NCBI RefSeq assembly: GCF_021155765.1
Contig: NC_060110.1
Span: 24,698,001-24,762,000 of the forward strand
Origin: Diprion similis
Taxonomy: Eukaryota > Arthropoda > Insecta > Hymenoptera > Diprionidae
Length of the DNA stretch: 64,000 bases
Direction of reading: 5' to 3'
Within the stretch, counting starts at the first letter, position 1. The number at the start of each line of letters is the position of its first letter. The notes beneath the pieces are model-generated. The model did not search any database. It saw only the letters and a list, made by a program, of their open reading frames with translations, and had not been told where the DNA came from. A program made the position numbers and the translations under genes. This document shows positions 1-15,053 of the stretch, one piece after another.

Positions 1-2174
1 TCTTCCTGCGTTTCGTTAACGCGCAATAAAATACAAAATTTTTCAATTGTCATAGATCATGCAACAAACGTCGGAATCGTGCTACACCCAATGACATTCA
101 TGGAAACTAAAAAGGGAAAAAAAACGATAATCTACACGTAAGGTACGGTAGAAAACAGAATATATGTCTTATCAAGGCAAACAAGTCGAAAGTAGTAACT
201 GATACAGTGGAATGACGCGGGTGAAAATAGAGAAAAGGAAACCCAGTGAGGAAAAAATAGGCGCGAAAGAAGTTGGGGATGATCGTTTCGTCACGATCAT
301 GAAACACCATTAATAGCTCAAAAATGCAACAACGCGCTACACCAGGAATAAAATGACGTTATATAATTATTGGTAATTCCTTTGGATTTAGATTACAGTA
401 CACGATACGGTGCGAGAGTTGAAAACAAACAGGTTATCGTTGTTTGTTCAGATTATGTCGCATTGACATCTGCATTCAGACACAGTTCGCTAATTATCGG
501 CATGCAGATTCACGCGCGGGACTCTTTGGTATGACACTAATTCGATTTTGACAAAACGAATGGTTTTTATTGTTTCATATTTTCAGTTTAATGGGATTAT
601 TGTCACGTATCAACAAATTTCACTCCATCTATATTTGTTCACAAATATTTTTCCGATTCATGCAAGTGCGAGGACGTTACATACGTCGTACGTCTTGGAT
701 ATGACTATAATGATCCAGATGAAAGGCACATCTTTTACTTTTCAACACCGTCATTAAGAGATACCGACTATGAAATGTAAGACAGGAAATCCACTACGAT
801 CTCATCTCAATAAACGTACCGCCAAGCTAAGGCAATAAATACCAGACGATAAGACGTAAATCACGTACGCTGAAAAAAATTGTCTGACATTGTCACATGA
901 ACGAAGCCATTAAAATACCGCGTACGGGATATTCCAGAAAAATATTATCGGCTCACTTTTGTTCGGTTTCGGTTTAAAACGCAATTAAACATCTGCAAGA
1001 TTTTTTCAAAATTATGTAAGATAATTAAGTAATAACAATTCATCTGCATAGAAAGTCATTGTATATATCTATCTCGGGAAAGTCATAAAAAAAAAGGGAG
1101 GCTACAATTGTAATTTATTTTCAAGTTCCAACTGTCTTTCAAAAAGTAAAGATATCAAATTCCGTATTTTATCAAAATTTAGTGTCAAAAGTTAGTGAAA
1201 TCAAGATAAACTAAAGAAATTGGGAAATAACAAGTATCGAATAATATACACTCGAATAATCCAAATGTGAATTGTCCTGTAGAATTACCTTGTCACGAAT
1301 CGTCGATTAACGAAGCCTACTTGCTGTACGACGTATATTTTCCAGATAATTGTCGTCTTAATTTATGACCGTTCAGAAATTCGATTTACACACAATAAAT
1401 TTCAAGCCGAAATTGCACTACGGTTACTTTATTCAAACGCATTCACTCAGATTTCAGTCAGCTACAAACACACTCCGTTGACCATCACAGAGTCAAAGAG
1501 GACCCCATAAATTATCGCGTCAAAGTTTATCAGCGCGTCTTACCCTGCATGAACTTGTGAGATGTGACCCTCAGCGGAGCAATGGCAGTTGGAATGGCTA
1601 GGAAATTAGCAATGAGAAGCCGGTGAATTACTTTGAACAACAGAGAATCGTGAATTTTGAACAGCGTGGGAGGAACAAAGAGAAGAAAGGCAAATTAGAA
1701 TCAAGCTCCGCAAGAGTGGGAAACCTCTGCGAGACGCGCGACTGTTGACCACTTAATAATGTCTGCGGAGACTATAAGATCACGTACATGATGCAGGATG
1801 GCTTCACAAATGAAAGAAGTTTCGGTTCACGGAGTGGTACGTTCTACTGATGTATTTTTAGTGACAATTCTAATTCTAAATTAACCGTCCTGAAGTGATG
1901 ACTGGCCTTAGGCCCCATTCACACCAAACACCTAACCTAAGTTTGTTGCTTTTCGAGTTACTGGCAGCTTCATATATTGGGAATCAATGCATCGTGAATT
2001 TAGTAAGGTTATTGTAATGATTAACATTTCGGAAAACCCGTTATTTCGTAATTTTAAGAATCTCTGAAATGCAGTAGGTAAATTATAACAAGGCAAAGCG
2101 GTAATTCATATTTTCACAACTCAGCCACTTGAAATTCACTAAAAAATTCCAAAAGTAGTAATACAATGGGAGTC
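1..2174. other. Non-coding, AT-rich; no gene recognised
   Basis: I see no exon with credible splice sites or family similarity on either strand. Open frames are short and have low-complexity or random composition. The stretch could be intergenic or part of a long intron of a gene outside the window. Confidence 0.5.
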
Positions 2175-2418
2175 CTGCGTACAGATCCCGATACCGACAT
2201 TTACCGACATTTTTAGGCGCTCACAATTCAGATACAAACCCTTCTTCTCCGGTGTTCGATACAACACTACCGTACAGTGCAAAGCGGAAGATATTTTTCC
2301 GACGATCGATAAAGTCTACCAGAGTGGGGTTACCCTCACCTGAAAAAGAGGGTTTGTGTCTAAGCTGTGAAGCAACTAAAAATGTCGGTAAAATGTCGGT
2401 ATTGGGATCCGTACGCAG
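2175..2418. mobile_element. Foldback/MITE-like element with long terminal inverted repeats
   Basis: About 244 bp bounded by CTGCGTAC and its complement GTACGCAG. The left arm (about 2175-2254) and the reverse complement of the right arm (about 2333-2418) align over roughly 80 bp with scattered mismatches and a few 1-base gaps. Both arms contain two TACCGACATTT-type motifs followed by a conserved ACAAACCCT block. The centre (2255-2332) is unique. There is no coding capacity for a transposase, as expected of a non-autonomous DNA element. I could not find a clean target-site duplication, so the family is unassigned. Confidence 0.7.
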
Positions 2419-5400
2419 ACAGAGAGTAAATTCACTTTATGCAAAAACACCTGGTGTTACTATAATTGTTATGTACTTCGGAATGGAAATGAGAATTGCA
2501 CGCGTAATGATCGGTTGAAATCAATCGGTGATCCATGACGAACTCGCTACTACGGATCATTTGTATGAAAAAAAATGTATGATATCGAATTTCCTTTGCA
2601 AACTCCAACGAGAAATCTTTGCCGGGATAATAATTACACCTATAAGATAAAAAAGAACTTGAGAAAATTACAATGACATTTTAACTTTGAACTTGCATTT
2701 GCCACACGTGATCTTTCTTCGTCAATGTCTATATACTTTTAAAATTTTTAAAAATTTTCTGTTTCTTTTACTATCTCCCCATCTAAATAGATCACGAAAT
2801 CATGAAAATAATCGTGTGTTCCTCGTACATCAAATTAATAAAAATTCGTCCGCTTTTTAATTGACCTGGAGAGATATTGTAGCTCGAATTTGTTATCGAC
2901 ATTTTAATTTCGGCTCATTCGTTTATTGAAAATATTTTGATGCACTGTTTCAAAAACCTGCCGATTTGCGTAAACTTCTGGTCATCTCTCGTCCAATCAC
3001 GCTTACAACACAGTTGTGACTAACGATGCTGATAACAGTCGACAGTTTCTTAAGGTCGTTTTGCCGCTCTTTGCATCAATTTAATTGGCGGCATAAGGCA
3101 ATAAAATTTCTTTGTCATATACCGAATGAAAATTTCATCAGCTGAAATTAAACATTTATCCTCTCTGAGAAAACATTGAATATAAATCATTGCACGCAGC
3201 TATAAGATGGGTGAAGTAATATCTGTGAATTTAGTAACTTCTTGTCTGCTCTGCGTAAATATTGCAAATAAATGCAAATAATGCAACGCTACGTGTATTA
3301 AAATATTTTTTTGACTCTGGAAGTCAAATATAGGTATTGAAAATGTTACCTAATTCCTGCAAACATTGGAATCTTACTCTTCTCAAGATTTCACTTTTGT
3401 CCAGTTTTGTCACACTCCCATTTTTTCCATCAACAGGCCACATCGATTTTCCTAATTGCCCTTCCATTCTCTGACGTATCGATTAGATTTCTATCGACGT
3501 CGTGCAGAGGTTTTCGAGCGTATTATACCAACAATGTATTCTAATTTTGGAATAATACAATTGGCGCGATAATTGAAAATCATCGCAAATCAAAAGATTT
3601 TTCCAGTAAATGCCAGGTAAAATCGTACGGATCAAGTTTTCCCATATCCCAGAGGCCCAAATCGTTCCTCTTTAAGTACGATCGGAAGTCCTTTAGCCTC
3701 GTGAATTCAGAGTCAGCCATGAATGGATGCGTTAAAAACACATTTGTTAATCTCTGCACCGAGTCATATTTGCAATTGACCTTTGATGGCAGAGCGAAGA
3801 CTACAATCGTGATGCAACGCATATGACCTCAGGTCCTGATAGTTTAATTGTCTGACTTTCTCGTTTAATCTCTTTTTGTGCATGGAGCGCATCTTTCGTA
3901 TCAGTGCAGACATGCAATCGCTGCCACTCTGTTCTACTTCGGAGCTTACACTTGTACGTATGTTCGCATAAAAGCTCATTCGTCTTTGTCAATAAAACCA
4001 AATCAAACGTGCTGGACTACTATGGTCCTTTCACTTTGTCATTTGAAATTTCTGTAATAGATGAAAAAACAAAAAAACAGAGGGAGAAGGTTTGAAATTG
4101 TCTGACTTCGAGAAAATCTAACCACAGCTGCCCGCGAAGTAAATCCCGAACTGCCGATAATAAAAAAAGGTTTTGAAAAACTCGAAGTCATACTCATATC
4201 GCAGGTTTTTGAGATATTATTACAACACACTTTAGGCATTCCAGCTGAACCGACCTACGCTCGACCGCATCTCTTCGGATGCAGTTCTACATTTTTTTCG
4301 AAATTCCGTCAGCCCACAAGAAGACTCTGAATTTTTGTTAGATTTTCTTTCAAACCAACTTTTTTGAAAGATGAATTTTTCCAGAAGACGTAGCGTTAAA
4401 AAGTGAGGTTTGACGATAAAATTTTATCAATTTAAAATACTCAGTTCGGTTCGCAGTTTGATAAAAAAAAAGTTTGTAAATAAAATTTAAAACCTACCAC
4501 AGGTTGATTTTTTTTCTTCCTAAAGTAAAAAGCTTGATTTATCGTCAAGCATTAATTGCCTTTGTGAAACTAATAATTGCTCATCATTTCTATGAAGTCA
4601 AAAAAAAAAATTACATTATAGGCACCAATGTGTGAAACAATTAATTAAAATTAAGAAAACTTTTTTCGTTTATAAGAAACTATTCACGGCTTTGTGGAAG
4701 TGACGAGAAATTTCTTCGCAACAATTAAAGTTTCTCAAATTCAAACTAACCGCCAACTTCTTGAGTTTTTAATTTCTTCACTTTTTTTTCCCTGTACTCT
4801 TGAAATATTAATAAATATCTTATAAAAAAATAAATGGCAAAAATAACGATTGCCTTTTTTTTACGGCACTTCAAAAATTACCTAAAATTCATCCCTCTAG
4901 ACCAGAATAACCCCTTAAGCCGCCCAATGTAGAATGTGTAAAGCAATAATGATTTCGGTAAATTGAATGAATACATGGATATTATTATGCATGCAGAGAA
5001 ACAGCACCCGACAGAATGAACCTATGTTGTTCTTACGATTAACGTCGCGTCCGTACAACCAGGTCCCACAACTGCACAAGTGAAATAATAGTCGTCAATT
5101 AGTGTTTAAATTGGCACATCAATCGTCTTCAACCAATGAAGCCGTGAAATATGCACTTGAAGTTGACCTTCGACAAATTTACGAAAGTCACGCGCGAGGT
5201 TGAAAAACGCGTCTAACAATCATAAATCAGTGACAAAAATGCAACGTTTCCAGGTGACTTTGTTCCTACAATTATTACAAAGCTCGTGTTAAAAATCTGT
5301 GACGTCAAAAGAATTCTTCTAAATTCCTCAATAATAGACTTTGATAGCAGCCGCGACGCATAACAAATTATAATAATCGTATACAATAAAAATTATTTAA

Positions 5401-8400
5401 CTGATCATCGATCCCCGAATACAAAAGTCTATAAATAAAAACATTAATTGTTCTAAACAAGCCTGTAAAACGAAGCCGTCAATATTTGTTTCCGCAAATG
5501 AAGTGCCAATAATCATAATTTCAACGCGATAAATAATTGATAACACGATTTACGTAAAACTTACGCGCGTGTTTCACTCGAAGCGGTTTTTACTCAGTAA
5601 AAAAAGCAGAAGTAAATGATATAAAGATTAATACGACCGACATATGAATAATTTTCACATAATTGCTATTAATGTGCTTATTTGTTTGTCCGTTAGTTGA
5701 TTACCTTCCTTTTTTTAGACTGATGAATATATAAGATATAAATGTTTCACAAACATGTTTCTTGTGTAACGTAAATGAACCTATTATACTTACTTGCGGA
5801 CTATAAGCCCTCGCTCATTGAATCGGTCGGCAACATCACAGAATAAGTAATAACACTCTGACATGAACAGTTTCGATCGGAACCCCTGCAGCAGAGCAAA
5901 TATCACTTATCGCATTGAGCTCTTGGGGCCCAATATCACTCACTCATTGTCTTCTGGATCCCTTCTTGCCGCACAGTTCTTGTCTCAACGTTTGATCCAA
6001 TCAGTTTCAGGGAATCAAATACACATCCCGAAAGTTTTTCGCAGCCCCTTCTTCATGTAAAATCTTTAAAGTGTCTGCAGGCCATTGTTACACTACCACT
6101 ATACGTGCTGGAAGGTCGTAACGGATTGTTCAAATTTTCTCGCGATATTTTAAGTCAAGCATAATGAGTTGTTAAACAAGCATATATTCATAAATCACTG
6201 ATGTATAACTATATAATAACCGTGAGAAATTTGAATGAAAGAATGGCTTGATGAAAAATTGGAAAGATGGACAGAAAAATAAAAAAAAAAAACTATTTCC
6301 AAATACCATTAATGCCTATAAAACACAATGACACGTCGGATCGTCTTCAAGCCCATGTAACGTGCGACGTGCATTGTAGGATAAGCGATAAAATATGCGG
6401 TATTGATGATACCTGGTATTTATTCAAATCCGCACCATGCTCTTATCCGACGATTAGACTTATACAACCTGTGTAACCCCGCAACCTCAATTACCCCCTT
6501 ACCTCCCCTCCCACTCGAATAAATCGCCTCCGCTCGTTATAATTACCAGCTTTGGCTGCACCACACAAGTTTCGACGCGACACTGTAGCTTTTATCGTTA
6601 GATTTGAACGGATAGAATAACCTACGCAAAAGGTACGTATGTACACGCGTCTTTCGTACATATCTTGTCTACCTTGTGAAGCCCTGTAAGTATTCCCTTC
6701 CTGTAAAAGCTGTGTGGTAACTTGATTCCCCTCAACGTCGCGACGCCGCCGTCCTGAGCAAATAGGCACACTGCGGAATACACATGCGATTTTGTAACTG
6801 GTCGACGGCTCTTTGGCGAGTCTTGGAGAGGAACTACACCGTGGACGCTATGCTCAGCGCTCATGGTATACGCACTACATATTATTTACCCTTTATTCAT
6901 CCCAGTCTTCTTCTTCTTCTTCTTTTTTTCCTTAGTGACTAATCCCCTAAGAGGATGTGCCAATGTATTTCTGTGTGTTCCTGATTTATTCAGGTGATTC
7001 CTAAAGCTACCGCCCTAATAAAGGTATAGAAAATATTCTCTTGGCGTGGGTTGCATGGAGTTGTACGAGTGCGGTTGCTTGATCTGGCGTTGTGAACTTC
7101 GCGAAGGCTTGGCGATGCGGAAGGAAGTGACAGCATAGCACACAAAAAAAAACTGCACTGAAACATTCTTGCCAGTCGTACAATAATATTATTTATGTAT
7201 CTACATAAAAAAGACAACAGCAAAATTTATCATTAATAAATGAAGATTTTGGTTATTATTCGTTGCATAGAATCATGATTTATTTATTTAAATATATGAA
7301 CTAAAAAGAAAAAAATATATTTCTAATTTTTTCGTTAACCTGTGTAATCGAATTACACAGCACACACTGTCCAACGGAAATAAATTACTTTTCAATATTC
7401 GGAATAGGTTTCGCAATTTTTAATTTCACAATTTGGTTCTACAATAGTAAATGTTTCAATCTATTAAAAGTGCCAGATATCTAGTTGGAGTTTATGTTTT
7501 GACTTTGTATTGGAAAAATTGGTTTAAGTAACGCTGGAAAAACTTCGCTTGATAAGCTAAACTTTGACTTTTGGAACATTTCGAAGTAAAATTCCTGGCA
7601 AAATTAAAGTATGGTTCTACACTGAAAATTTTCTGGAGTATTCCAAAGAAATTTAGAGAACGTTTATCATATCATTTTTTTCAGCAGGAGTTGTTATTAT
7701 ACTATTCGCATTTCAGTGAAACGACATGATTTCTATGTAGTACAAATATTTTTGTGTACCTTGATGGAATGGGCTATTCGGTTACTCTGGCCTACGACAT
7801 GAAACTCAGGGAAATTTGAGACAAATTGGGCGTCGAAGCTCAAGATGCTAATTTTGGATAGATTTATTTGTACCCAAACCATACGGGAAATGTCGAGGAT
7901 GACAAAAGGAATTTTACACAAATGGAAATTGTATAATCGAGCTGGTCTAAATTCGACTATAAAGTTTAAAGTAGCAATAATGAGCGCAAAAGTGAAAGAT
8001 TAGAAGAAATCAATGAGATGTACCAAAACTGACTAGAATAAGGCCAAAATCTGTTAAGAACATGCAGTTGAGTGTGAAAATATCCATGTAAGTCTTTTGA
8101 ATTCTAGAAAGGCAGACATTTCAGATCCTCCATTAGTATTAGTTTCGCATGAGTAATATTCGTGTATAGAAAACATGGTTAATATTTGTAAATAAATAGA
8201 GATTTCAATTTCAAATGTATTTTATCACAATCAAAAGTATTTAACATATCTGCGAATGGCCTACTCTCTTAATTCCACATCCAAAGTTGTGGGAATGTCT
8301 TTTGACTTTCTTGATTTTCTCCTCTTTTGGGGTATTTTCTTCTTTTGTAATCCCCACAGAGTATTGAACAGTTGGAATTAAATACAAGTAAGCAATAACA

Positions 8401-9157
8401 AGTACTGGCTATTTATTGTAATCTAATATAATGTGGCAAAGCCCGTTACTATACAAAATCCATACAAACTTTCGACACCATTAAAAAGAAATCATCCGTA
8501 TCTTTTGTAAACTTCAATGATGACAGTACAACAATAGTAACTGTATTTGGGCAATGGGCAATACGTAAGGAAATCGGCGGACTCTATTTTTAAATGATAA
8601 AAATTATATACATAAGTCAACGTAAGAATCTTATCCGACCGGAAGTAGAATTGACGAATTATTGTAATACCTAATCACAGGTTGTCACATCTAAGACAAA
8701 TCTTTTTAAAGTACATACTAAATTGAACCAGAGTGAGTACTCATTCTGGTCAAACATATCGTTTTGAACGACAGACGCCTATAGTAGGTACACTGTTTAC
8801 GTCTTAGGCACTTGTCTATCACATGAGATACATTACATAATGCTATCGAGAAGAGTATTCACAAATATGTAATCAACTGATCTATACTTACAATTATCAA
8901 TTGTTATTTTTGCCTCGAATAGATAAAAATATCATTATGTCATCCAAATATCTGGATGAAATTGACTGCTTAAAGCATATTCAAATTTTTCTAATAACTA
9001 AAAACTCATCATTGCCATAAGTAGATGTTCAAATTGCATCGTTTGGCAGTATTATTAGTTACTCTTCGTGTGTATAATTACCACAAAGCTGCCTAACATA
9101 ATGCATTAATCAATTAAAACTCAAATATGTTTAATGTGTTGTAAAAAACTTGTAACA
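2419..9157. other. Non-coding stretch; probable 3' UTR of the CD36 gene at its right end
   Basis: No supported gene. A relatively GC-rich patch at 6480-6870 contains short open frames on both strands, but none has a convincing donor site or family match. On the minus strand an AATAAA signal lies at 8412-8417, downstream of the CD36 stop codon. The 3' UTR of that gene may therefore extend to about 8.4 kb; this is inference. Confidence 0.4.
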
Positions 9158-11998
9158 TTACATTCGCACTGGATCAGACTTTGAAGGATTGTTGGAATCC
9201 TCGGAATCTATTAATGACTGATTGTCTTCGCTTCGACATCTTCGGCAGACACATAAGCTAATACCAATGACAATTAGCACGAGTCCAATAGCACCTATAA
9301 CAGTGAACCCCACGTGCCCCAACATAGGAAGCATGAGCAGCGTTTCCATTTGGCTTGCCAGCTCCTCTGATAACTGAGCTTCTTGGCTAAACCACAGCAT
9401 GGGAATATACGTTTCTGCTGGGATCCCAGTGAGCAATCTGAAAATAAAGACAAGTTTCAACTAAAATCAACAATCTACCCAACTTAAAGAGTTTCTTTTT
9501 GATACAATGAATTATCCTTTTTGTTACATCCACCTAATCTTATACTCGCTGAGGAATATAAAGAAGAAGTCTGGTCTATTTTCAAGCTAAAACAAATGTT
9601 ACTTACTGTATTCCATTTACTGGTTCGACTAAAATATTAATCTGCATCTGCGCTTTGACATTCAGTGGAATTCCTGTGGTCTGCAAAATTCGTACGCATG
9701 TTATGCATCAATGAATGTTTTCATGAATAATAAACCGAACATTGAGAAAATGTTGAACTTAGTCGGATGGGCTGCAAGTGAAAGGGGACCGAATGAAAGT
9801 ATACTCATAACTGTACTTTACCATCCCCTCACTAAAATTAAACCCATTTTCATCATGTTCGGTTATGGTTAAGTTTGCATTTGCTAAATACGCACTGGTT
9901 CTAGAACCATTTCGAAGTTGTATTTTCCTTCTCCGGGCTCCAATCCGGTTACAGCATTAATATAGTAATCATCCGCCTGATAAAAATGTGGCAAGCTAAC
10001 GTAAGCGGGTGCGCCAAATCTGCACTCTGATACATCCAGCATCCCGCTTGGCTGGCACGGTTCTTTTATGCAATAACAGGCTCTAGATGGGACGGTAGTA
10101 CCATTATCGAACGTAGCTCTGTCAGTGATGTATTTGTGCCCTTCGACGTTTAACATTTCGGTATTATTGGCACGCGACAATACCAGTGATCTGAAATGTC
10201 GGTCCAATAATGTGCGTTTCATCAGATCTTACATGGTAAAATAACTGATAATTCCATTATGACACCCACGTGCAAATGTCTGGGGCGAATATCTCTATGC
10301 TTTCGTCACGGTCGACCGGTGGCCATAGTTCCCCAGTCGTCCCCCTTATGGAGCTGCATTCTCCACTCCAAAAATCAGTTTTGTTCCTATAATTCCAATT
10401 TTCTAATACCCCTAGATTGTACACGTTTTCCACGCCAGTATGCATGTTAAACACGCCATCGTACGTGTCTGAAAGATTACGCTGCAAAATTAAGAAAATA
10501 TTTTTTCAAATAAAATTCTTAAATCTATGTAGCATACTAGATTTCCATTACCAATTGTATGGTAAATATTTTTGATATAAAATTTCATACCCCATAGAAC
10601 CATCCAAATTTTTCGAAAGGAATATTGACACCAGGGATATCCAAACTGTGAACAAAGTCAAGAAATTCGCTGGAATACCCATCGAACAGAAGTTCTCTTG
10701 CAGTCTTGGTGACAAATAACCTCTCTGAAAATCTTCCCAACATAACATTCACTGCAAGTCGTACAGCAAGAATCTCATCTCGTACGGTGTGACCGACTGT
10801 CTACAAATAAGTAAATAAATGAATGCAACTACCAGAATTATAACATGTAACTTACTTATTCTTGTCATAAAATATTTTTGGTTACTTGTTTTTCTCTTTT
10901 TTTATGCTTTTTTTATACATTCCTCTTTTCGTATACTATAGCACACTACAGCGCGTTTGCAAAAAATTACCCGGTATATAAATATTTGCCAAAAGAATTT
11001 CATTCTACAATAACCTGGAAATAAACTTACCACACCAATGACATTTAAATTTGTTATTTGGTCATCAAGACTTCCATTTGACATGGATTCATCGAAATGC
11101 CATATCCTCCGCTGTTGAAATGTTATTGTCCCATTATCATTCCAAGTCTGGTTCACTTTTATATGTTGTTCTCTGTCGCACAAGATCCCATATTCAAAAT
11201 TGTGATAAAATAAAATAGGTAAAGCAGCGAGTTGATTTCAGCAGAGAAATACTACTTTGGTAGGTGAAAAGTTTGCTACTTATAAATTTAAAATATGTAC
11301 CTGTATGGTCTACACATTGACTTACCTGAAAACATAAGGGCCCATTTCCACGAAATGAGGCTTTGTGGTAGCATTATTAGTGAACTCTTGAGTATTGGTC
11401 CAATTGTAAAGGTGCAGTTTCAAGTACATAGGGATCGGTGTCTCTTTCCACATATCATAACTTGTCGACGTTGGCGTTAAAATTAATTCCTGGAATTAAA
11501 TAATCATCTGATCAGTTTACATATGTACTAATTTGAATAAGAATATAAACAAGATTCCAGAGATATTGAAAATTTGCATACAAAATCCAACAGTAGATAG
11601 CAGCAACTCACCTTCAGGAGTATATGATTGAATATCCTCATCCAAGACAATCCAACTGCGATGCCTCCGATTAGTAAAAGCGCCCCGACTACGTACAAAA
11701 TTATTATCGTTGTTTTGGATGGTCGCATTTTGGCTGGTTTGCTGAAACAAAGACATTGAAAAAATGAATTCGCAAATATGTGAAAATGCAAGCATTTTTT
11801 GGACCTGTAATGTCGGAAGCTGCTTATTAAATTACAACAAGATGAGGAAACACAGTCCCAAATCGTGCCATTGTTATTGCAATTTTTAATCAGCACAGGA
11901 CATTTAAAATTAGAAATGTCTCACCGTGATACATTTTGGTTATTGTTATCGCCAGCTTGCCGAGCTCGGTAATCCGCTAAAAGAGGAACGGTCGACAT
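9158..11998 (-). CDS. CD36-family scavenger receptor class B (croquemort/SCARB-like)
   Basis: Nine coding exons on the minus strand: 11925-11998, 11612-11741, 11326-11489, 11031-11172, 10591-10800, 10270-10481, 9896-10190, 9607-9680 and 9158-9437. They sum to 1581 nt, or 526 residues, normal for the family. The layout is typical: a short cytoplasmic N-terminus, a transmembrane helix at about residues 33-55, a large ectodomain, a second helix near residue 480, and a tail starting with CVCRRCR. Family signatures are WKETPIPMYLKLHLYNW, MGPYVF, FVTKTARELLFDGY, PGVNIPFEKFGWFYG and FEMVLEP. There are many N-glycosylation sequons and the usual ectodomain cysteines. Members bind lipids, lipoproteins or apoptotic cells at the plasma membrane; croquemort is the fly phagocyte receptor. 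Which subgroup this is (croquemort, SCARB1-like or SNMP) I cannot settle. The N-terminus contains a dileucine (PLL). An alternative first exon is listed separately. Confidence 0.93.
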
Positions 11999-14900
11999 CG
12001 TAGAATTGTTTTTTTTACTAGAAATTTGAATTCCTTCTCGCCTCGGAACTTCGCGTGTTATCATTGATTCTCGTTAGGTTTAAAGTTGAGCAATCGAACT
12101 CGGATTAAGCGATAATGAATAAGTTACAACAGCTCTAAATAGTTAATTCCGATTGACACTCGTGACCTATTGTTACAATTGACTTAACACCGTTGCTGTA
12201 TTTACATGTTTTACATTGTCTTTTAAAAGAGATGAGTTTTCTGTATCACAGCACAGTTAACCGCGGAGAAAGCTCCGACATCTGTAATGACATGCGATAA
12301 AAGAATCCTGATATGATAATCGCATATCGTATCAAAGCGGGGTTTATTCATGACCATAGCCCGACGACAGTTCGCAAAACGCAGATAGTCAATTTTTTAA
12401 GCCACTGACATTAGTCATACTTGCGGCCATGGATCAAAAAATATGTTTACAATTGTTCGAGATAGGCCACTGCAAACAATTTCTGTTGGTGAAGAGGTTA
12501 AATTTTCGTCGGTAAATTACAAATTTGAGTATTGTCGGTAAGCCAAAACGCTGCTGGGTTTTTCTTGTCGGTAACAAACATCCACTGTCTTTTTCTAACA
12601 CGTCACAAAATATAGCATAACATCTATGTCGGTATGACACACAGTTCGGCCGGCATTACAGATCGCCTACTGATCTGCCAGAATCGTAGACGTCGCTGGC
12701 TTACTACTTAATTTTTTTAGCCATAGGGCTGGCTCTCGTTGATAGAACAGAGTAACTCGATGCTTGCGCTCTAACTTTGAAAATTCGAAACTATGACTCG
12801 AATAGACTCGTGTTTACGAGCTAGATTCAGGCGTTGATGAAAGAATCAACGTCTCAGGTAAAAGAAGTATGAGTATGTATATAAATTGTGTTCATTTCCT
12901 TTTTTTATTATGCATCTCTAAGTACAAGCTTATTTCAATAACAGCCAGAAAAAACATGCAACCGAAATATTCTCGCCATTTTAAATCCTGCGCGCCGTCG
13001 CACCGGTGATTCTAAATGTTTTGCAGCTACAGCTCAACTAAATTTACACAAAAATCACGCCATAATTACATTGCAACGATATGCATTCGAGTATATGGTG
13101 GAATATTTAACTTTCATAGCAATTATATGCCATTGCGAAGATCATTGTGACTAAATATTTATTAATCCATTAAGTTTTAGTAAGATTGATCAAAAGAACG
13201 TGACGACACCCGTTGCGCGAATTTGACAGCGAAAGATACAAAATTTTATTTGTTATTTGTTTAGGTTATTTCATAAAAATAACGCATGAACATAGATTAT
13301 AATTATTTTCGCACAATTGTGAGACAAATTTTTATGAAATAATTGTCACGTATCAGTCATCAAGATTTTGTCACCCGATCTTAGTGCGATATGTAGAGTC
13401 GGTATTTGAAAACAGAAGACAATTTTAACGATTAAGGAACTGTCATCTAATTGCTTTACTTCCGATTTAACGATCAAATCTTCGCACCCTACTCATGTCG
13501 TTATCGTTATCGAAGTCGATACATATATGTATATGGGGCTGTCCACCTCAATACCACACAGCTCCAGACCTCACCGTCTCCGATTCGATCTATTTTTTGA
13601 TATGTTGTTATGCTAGCTCTAAAACATTTTTCACAATTTTCTCGGAGTTTCTGGACCAACCCTTTCTGAGTAATGAATTTTTTAGGCTGAAAATTTGCAC
13701 CATTTTGTAAATTCTGAAAAAATTTACAAAAATTATCTTGACGATGGGGAACAACATCCCACCTCCGAAAACGTGGACGAAATTCTTCTAATATATTTCT
13801 TTTTTATCGTTAAATAATTTTATCGTACTTGCAATTCAATAACATACTTGCAATGCATTCTGTCGTGGGATTCGAACTAACACCAAAAGACGTCTGAGCC
13901 AATAAGAATCTTCGGTTCAAAATTCATTCGTTCCAACCTAAGCGCGGGTAAAATACGAATTTAAAACCCCCTATTCTCTTCATACTTAGTTCGTCCTGTC
14001 AAAATGCAACTACAGCGTATTTCAAAGTGCGGTTCTGCTTCATTTTCTAAGTGAAGAATTATCGCGGGGTTTTCTCGTTGTGTCAAATATCAAATTAATT
14101 CAATGATTTCGAGTAGAAGGAATTTTGTCCAGTAATCGATTCATCGTCAGCCTTTTCCACGGGAATGTCAAATAATTCAATCTTCTCCACAGGATCGTTT
14201 TTAAAGTAGAAATAAGATTTGGCCTAGATTTCGTGACCAAACTGATTATCACGGTCATGCGCATCATAACTGACAATCAAACGCATGACTTGTAAGTTAT
14301 TGTTTACCTTGACTTTTAGCTTTACGAATTATTCAATTGTAACATTTATTCCTAGATAGTATTACCATTGATGAAAACAAGATTTGTGGCACTACACAAT
14401 TAGGGACGTTTAGAATGAATGTATTAAACAGATATGATATTATATTACAATATTGTTACTTTTATCTCATTAATTACTATTGTTGAAAAACATGAAAATA
14501 TCTTCAGTGCAGTTACTGTTGCATACGAGTTATTTTTAAATACATACGTTCAGCTGGCAAAAACGTTTGTTCATAACTTTTTTCATCGTTACCAAATTTT
14601 CAAACTGTATCCTAGTAAACTAATTAGATCTGATTACGGCGTAACTACTGTCATTGCTGTTTTCTCATTCCAGTAAATCGGATTACTAAAGATAATGTGT
14701 GTGACCAGCAATTAACGGATTCATCAAAGTACGTCACGTTACATAACAACTAATTGCGTTTTTCGGATGAGCTTAGGATGAGCTAATCACTTTTCCTGTA
14801 TCTAGATGATATAGACCGGATTGTCGAATATGAGTATACCATTCCGCAATTAATCTGCGCAATTTCGTACGCTTGCAACTAGTCGAATAACGTGACTTAA

Positions 14901-15053
14901 ATATAACAACGTAAATTTTATGTAAATAAATTAGCAACAACTGTAATTAATTCAAACATGTGTAAAATTATTCATCGCTGCAATTACAAAGCAACTGTCT
15001 CAAATTCTTACTCCGATGAAATCGGAAGAAACGCACCTTCACGCATCCCTTAC
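11999..15053. other. Upstream region / probable first intron of the CD36 gene
   Basis: No independent gene recognised. If the distal exon at 15054-15130 is used, this whole stretch is intronic in that isoform. GTCGGTA occurs four times between 12508 and 12634; the same motif and its complement are in the foldback element at 2.2 kb, so an old fragment of a related repeat may sit here. Confidence 0.4.

Noticed and set aside
6622-6864. Possible first exon (minus strand, MSAEHSVHGVV...) in a GC-richer patch
   Set aside because: The start context is good, but no convincing donor site follows, and the opposite strand is equally open.
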